Position numbers and translations under genes: made by a program. A stretch of DNA of 54,351 bases. Source: Thermoplasmata archaeon (GTDB lineage: Archaea; Thermoplasmatota; Penumbrarchaeia; JAEHCK01). The notes under the pieces were generated by a model that saw only the letters and a list, made by a program, of their open reading frames with translations, did not search any database and was not told the origin of the DNA. Positions 50,720 through 54,351 of the stretch are shown here, in pieces. The stretch lies in contig JAEHCK010000017.1 in NCBI GenBank assembly GCA_020696345.1, positions 1 through 54,351 on the forward strand, in the 5' to 3' direction. Every line of letters begins with the position of its first letter. Position 1 is the first letter of the stretch.

Positions 50720-51892
50720 ATGAAAAGAATTTTTCCAATGTTATTGGTTGTGTTTTTACTAATAATGAGTGCTGGAATTTTTAACTTTGTTTCTGCCCAG
50801 GATGGCTTTGATATTGGCTTCGATGAATTTGGAGAGATAGGAGATTATATTGAAACAAAAATTATGACTGGTGAAGATGCCGAAATGAAAATGGGAGGTT
50901 ACATCAGGCTTGAAACCACTCACGAAGAAACGATTACTGTTAAGGGAGAAAGTTATGATTGCGGTGTTGTCTCCTTAAAAGGCTCGGGTAATCTCGAGTA
51001 CGATTTTGGTCCCGAGGGTACCTGGAGAGCCACCGGCAACGTGTGGTGGGATAAGGTCGCGGAAAACAGAGTTAAAGCAACCTCCAATATAAAAATAAAT
51101 GTGAAATATCAAAGCGAATTCTCAAAAATTACAAGGAAAAGCACTTCGATCTATATTAGTAGTATATCTACCTGGACAAGCGAAGCAGACCCGGAGCTTG
51201 GCGATGAATGGACAGAAACCATAGTTGCAGATTTAACGGAAACAGAGACATCGGATACACCCGATGGAATAAATAGTGAAACCGATACCTACACAGTAAC
51301 TACAATCGAGCATTACAAATATATTGAAGATAAGACAATAACCACGCAATTAGGTTCATTTGAGTGCAGGGTAATAAAGAGCTATGAAGAGGATGATTAT
51401 GATTACCAGTCTGGGTTCAACGATACTGATACTTATGATCTCGATTACATCGATAACAACAACAATATACCTTTAAGATTTGAATCCTATGAAGATGGCA
51501 GTTTAGCTTTCGAATTGGAAGTAATTGCCTATAATTTTGGAGAACAAAGCGGAGGAACTGAAGTTGTCGGTACAATAGACGATGAAAAAGAAGACGAGGA
51601 TTCGGGCATGCTCGGGTTGGGAAAAGTGGCTGGCATTGATATATTTATCCTCGTTCTCGTTGCAATAATAATATTAGTAATTTTGGTAATTGTCGGATTC
51701 GCGATGAAAAAACTCAAGAGATCCCGGTTGGATAATAGAGACTACGAATATTCGCGGCCGCCGCCACCCTCACAACCGCCACAACAACAACAACAGGGTT
51801 TGCATTATTCGTGTCGGACCTGCGGCGAGCACCTGGAATATGTTGGTGAGTATGATAGTTGGTACTGCAATTATTGCAGACGATATCAATAA
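50720..51892 (+). CDS. Secreted-domain membrane protein with Gln-rich linker and cytosolic zinc ribbon
   Basis: The 390-residue product has a clear signal peptide ending at VSAQDG (~residue 27). A ~260-residue beta-rich outside domain with repeated Thr/Glu strands follows (YIRLETTHEETITVKGESYD; TYTVTTIEHYKYIEDKTITT). A single TM helix (~305-328) leads to a cytosolic PPPPSQPPQQQQQ linker, and the last 30 residues form a zinc ribbon (YSCRTCGEHLEYVGEYDSWY, CNYC). The family is not recognised. The start ATG follows GGTGGGGAG at a good distance. It is divergent from the GLUG genes and may share their regulatory region (50530-50719). Confidence 0.8.
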   Translation: MKRIFPMLLVVFLLIMSAGIFNFVSAQDGFDIGFDEFGEIGDYIETKIMTGEDAEMKMGGYIRLETTHEETITVKGESYDCGVVSLKGSGNLEYDFGPEGTWRATGNVWWDKVAENRVKATSNIKINVKYQSEFSKITRKSTSIYISSISTWTSEADPELGDEWTETIVADLTETETSDTPDGINSETDTYTVTTIEHYKYIEDKTITTQLGSFECRVIKSYEEDDYDYQSGFNDTDTYDLDYIDNNNNIPLRFESYEDGSLAFELEVIAYNFGEQSGGTEVVGTIDDEKEDEDSGMLGLGKVAGIDIFILVLVAIIILVILVIVGFAMKKLKRSRLDNRDYEYSRPPPPSQPPQQQQQGLHYSCRTCGEHLEYVGEYDSWYCNYCRRYQ

Positions 51893-52103
51893 TAATTTTC
51901 AAAGTGAATTAACAATTAACTCGTAATAATATAGCGGTGTGTATAAATATAATGTATTTATATGCTGGGGAGATACAATACTATTTTACGGCTGTATTTT
52001 GTGGTATTGATCGAGTCAGGAATACAACGTTCGTCACGGGAACGATAGGACAATAACTCAAAGATGATCACGATCATTGACATTTGATTTCAATGGTGAC
52101 AAA

Positions 52104-53972
52104 ATGGCATTCAAAAGGATACTATTAATCAAACCATCGGGAAGGCATGGAATAAGTTTTGCATACGATATTATTCCCACCGGTCTTGAATATATTGCAG
52201 CATATATTGAAGATGTAGTGGATAAGGTCGACATAATCGATCTTGAGTACGAACCAAAGCCGATCAAACGAACGGTAGAAAAATATTTAGATGAGTTTAA
52301 GCCAGACCTGGTAGGCATCTCAATGTCCGCAACAGAACACAGCGAAGGTCTAAAGATCGCAAAAGTGGTAAAAGCTCGAGGTATCAGGACCGTTCTTGGC
52401 GGATATCATCCTACGGCAATTCCTGAAGAATTACTTTCAAATCGGCAAGTAGATTTTGTGATCTGCGGTGAGGGCGAGGAAACGATGCATGAGTTGGTTC
52501 GGAAGGGAAATGCAAAGGGTGTTTCCGGTATTTCTTACAAAAAAGGTTCAAAAATAATCCATAATCCTGCACGTGAATTCATCAAGGATCTGGACAGCGT
52601 TCCGTTCCCGGCACGCCATCTAAGACGATATAAGTACCATTTGACCATACGACGTGATAGAGAACACGATATACTTACTACATCCAGAGGCTGTTGGGGG
52701 CGTTGTAATTTTTGTTGTGAACCCAGTATGAGCGGAAGTCATCAACGCTATCGTACACCAGAGAATGTGATTGCCGAGATATTAGAAATAGTAAAATTCC
52801 ATAAAGGAAAGCCGCTAAGTATTGAAATTACAGATCCGCATTTTATGGGTAAACCCAGGTTAGTTGAGCAACTTTGTGATCTATTGGCTGAGGAAGATCT
52901 GGATATCAAGTTCGTTGCAAAAGTACGGCCCGATTCAATGGCGAAATTTCCGAAGATCGTTCGTAAAATGATCGCTGTTGGCATCGAGACATTTGAAATG
53001 GGAATCGAGAGTCCCAGTATGAAAGATATTAAATATACATCCAAGGGTCTACAAACCAATGTTCATGTCAGGGCGGTAAACAATATAACAAGATGTGGGG
53101 GCATTGCAGGTGGAACATTCGTAATAGGTTTACCTGATCATACTGAAGAAGAAATATTACAATTTCCAAATTACGCCAAGAAACTTGGGCTTTTGAGTAC
53201 GGCATATGGTATCGTAACACCATACCCCACCACTAAATTCTATGATGAACTTGACGCCCAGGGTTTGATCTTTGAAACAGATTGGAATAGATTTGATGAA
53301 ATGCATTCGGTATTCAAAACCAAATACATATCAAGCGAGCGAATCGAGGAGCTAGCCACGATCTGTATGGCAAAATTCTGGACCATAGATACATTCATAG
53401 AACGCGAGCGTGTGCGATCGAAAAAATACGGCAGTAAAAAGCCATTGATGAAATTCATCGGCGATCGAATGTCCGACCTTCAATTTGGTGCAGGCTCAGG
53501 TTTCCAACTTCAAGAGGGTAATTTTATCACCCATGTGGAAAAGCTTCTGGAGGCATCACCGGACCCAATTATCAAGAAGTACACGAAAAGGGTAGGCATG
53601 CATAATGTGCTGGAAATGTCCAGATTTTTAAGAATGCTTGGTGACCAGACCATACAGATCACAATACGAAACAATGGTACGTCCTTCGTAAGTTGGGTAT
53701 TCAAAACAAGAAAAGATAAGGTGGAATATGTTCAAGCTATCCGCGATAAATTAAAAAACAGCACGATCGATTTTGACATAGACATAAACGATGTTCTATT
53801 GGATGGTCGACCACTTACATCAAGGATCGATAAGATCAAAATTGGAGTTAAAATACTGAATTCGAACAAGGGTTTCAAAAGACGAATCAATATGTTTCGG
53901 TTATTTCTTGCAGCCGGTCTTGAGTTCATAACTTATAAAGCCAGGAAAAATGGAACACGCAGTAATGGATAA
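52104..53972 (+). CDS. Cobalamin-binding-domain radical SAM enzyme (class B-like)
   Basis: The 622-residue product has an N-terminal Rossmann-like B12-binding domain (~1-140: PDLVGISMSATEHSEGLKIA, TVLGGYHPTAIPEELL, CGEGEETMHEL). A radical SAM barrel follows with the cluster motif RGCWGRCNFCCEP (CX3CX2C, ~residue 200), GGTFVIGLPDHTEEEI and the TPYPTTKFYDEL turn typical of the BchE/HpnJ-like group. The C-terminal ~200 residues are helical and specific to this subgroup. Relatives methylate or cyclise unreactive carbons, including lipids (hopanoids, archaeal tetraethers), but the substrate here is unknown. ATG 52104 is preferred, 5 bp after GGTGA; a TTG start lies 27 bp upstream. Confidence 0.88.
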   Translation: MAFKRILLIKPSGRHGISFAYDIIPTGLEYIAAYIEDVVDKVDIIDLEYEPKPIKRTVEKYLDEFKPDLVGISMSATEHSEGLKIAKVVKARGIRTVLGGYHPTAIPEELLSNRQVDFVICGEGEETMHELVRKGNAKGVSGISYKKGSKIIHNPAREFIKDLDSVPFPARHLRRYKYHLTIRRDREHDILTTSRGCWGRCNFCCEPSMSGSHQRYRTPENVIAEILEIVKFHKGKPLSIEITDPHFMGKPRLVEQLCDLLAEEDLDIKFVAKVRPDSMAKFPKIVRKMIAVGIETFEMGIESPSMKDIKYTSKGLQTNVHVRAVNNITRCGGIAGGTFVIGLPDHTEEEILQFPNYAKKLGLLSTAYGIVTPYPTTKFYDELDAQGLIFETDWNRFDEMHSVFKTKYISSERIEELATICMAKFWTIDTFIERERVRSKKYGSKKPLMKFIGDRMSDLQFGAGSGFQLQEGNFITHVEKLLEASPDPIIKKYTKRVGMHNVLEMSRFLRMLGDQTIQITIRNNGTSFVSWVFKTRKDKVEYVQAIRDKLKNSTIDFDIDINDVLLDGRPLTSRIDKIKIGVKILNSNKGFKRRINMFRLFLAAGLEFITYKARKNGTRSNG

Positions 53973-54080
53973 AAGGTGCTTGATTGTTGCTTGGGGAGGT
54001 GTGAGGTGAGAGTACGCGAACTCCCTTTGGTCGTTCGCTTGAGGTTAGAGGAAAATTATGTTGATGTATAGATTAAAATT

Positions 54081-54239
54081 AGGTGATAGGTGGTAGATAA
54101 TTGGAGATAGGTGACATGAAAGTGGGAAGAGGCCACTTCTCAGCGATTATGATTTAAATCGTTAGTGGAAAGTGGGTTTTAACGACAAGATTTCAACCCT
54201 CTTTCCTCTTCCCACCTTCCTCTTTCCTTTCTCCTCACA
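54081..54239. repeat. Heptamer repeat with inverted arms, interrupted at its end by a group II intron
   Basis: The left arm from 54081 reads AGGTGAT, AGGTGGT, AGATAAT, TGGAGAT, AGGTGAC, ATGAAAG, TGGGAAG. The right arm from 54199 reads CTCTTTC, CTCTTCC, CACCTTC, CTCTTTC, CTTTCTC, CTCACA. The arms have opposite purine/pyrimidine sense and are complementary in type (TGGGAAG with CTTCCCA). About 70 bp separate them. The intron begins exactly where the right arm stops. The earlier part of the gap, 53973-54080, holds no gene. Confidence 0.7.
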
Positions 54240-54351
54240 GTGTGCCCAGCTAAGCCTACAAGTGCTTACAGGTGAAAGTCCTGTCATGGTAAAACCAGAA
54301 AGCCATGTAGCAAACACCTAGTATTGGAAGCGATTCCAATGTTAGTGCGTG
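54240..54351 (+). mobile_element. 5' end of a group II intron (truncated by the window edge)
   Basis: The sequence begins GTGTGCCCAGC, the conserved 5' terminus of bacterial/archaeal group II introns. It continues with the domain I landmarks CAGGTGAAAGTCCTGTC and ACCAGAAAGCCATGTAGC. The remaining ribozyme and any reverse transcriptase would lie to the right of the window. Resemblance is to the introns known from Methanosarcina-type archaea and bacteria; the subclass cannot be set from 112 bases. Confidence 0.8.

Overview
The window looks like a chromosomal segment of an AT-rich archaeon, probably a Euryarchaeota/Thermoplasmatota-type lineage. The basis is an archaeal A/V-type ATP synthase subunit D, DUF763 and DUF2070 family proteins, a LysE exporter and a TruA of archaeal context. 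Many large signal-peptide/TM surface proteins with NosD, GLUG and cadherin-like repeats, a membrane-anchored winged-helix regulator, and frequent TTG/GTG or GGTGA-led starts add to this. The assignment is inference; there is no rRNA or tRNA in the window.

Layout. 0-1.9 kb: an accessory patch with the end of a probable IS200/IS605-like element, a truncated lipoprotein, a GC-rich foreign-looking segment and a PIN/AbrB toxin-antitoxin pair. 1.9-6.5 kb: Xaa-Pro peptidase, a four-helix-bundle (S23-type) gene enclosed by heptamer repeats, DUF763, and a CBS-TPR protein. 6.8-13 kb: a surface-glycan locus with three GT4 glycosyltransferases, a Wzx/MATE-like flippase and a SAM methyltransferase. 13.3-14.4 kb: an orphan atpD convergent with an unknown gene. 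15-21.9 kb: a membrane-bound tandem winged-helix regulator followed by two duplicated NosD/FnIII surface proteins, with a fossil of the regulator's C-terminus between them. 21.9-26.2 kb: truA, a zinc-finger/DnaA-like ATPase fusion, and leuC-leuD. 27-34 kb: a GT-C-like membrane protein, an AbiEi/AbiEii module with a palindromic operator, a transglutaminase-like protein and DUF2070. 34-51.9 kb: a Cys-rich zinc protein and a series of giant surface proteins, with LysE between them. 52-54.35 kb: a B12-binding radical SAM enzyme and, at the right edge, the 5' end of a group II intron.

The most unusual signal lies between genes. At least a dozen gaps hold short degenerate tandem repeats with period 7 (rarely 8, 10 or 28). 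At many loci a left arm of one strand sense is followed by a right arm in the complementary sense, so the whole locus is a degenerate long palindrome. The unit sequence differs from locus to locus (AAAAGTC, AGGGGTC, GATGTGG, TTGCTAG, GACTCTC, CTCTTTC), but the period and inverted-arm architecture recur. One such locus contains an intact four-helix-bundle gene between its arms. This suggests a common generating process rather than copies of one transposon. The other notable gene is an archaeal protein joining RING/zinc-ribbon fingers to a clear DnaA-type AAA+ domain that lacks the DnaA DNA-binding domain.
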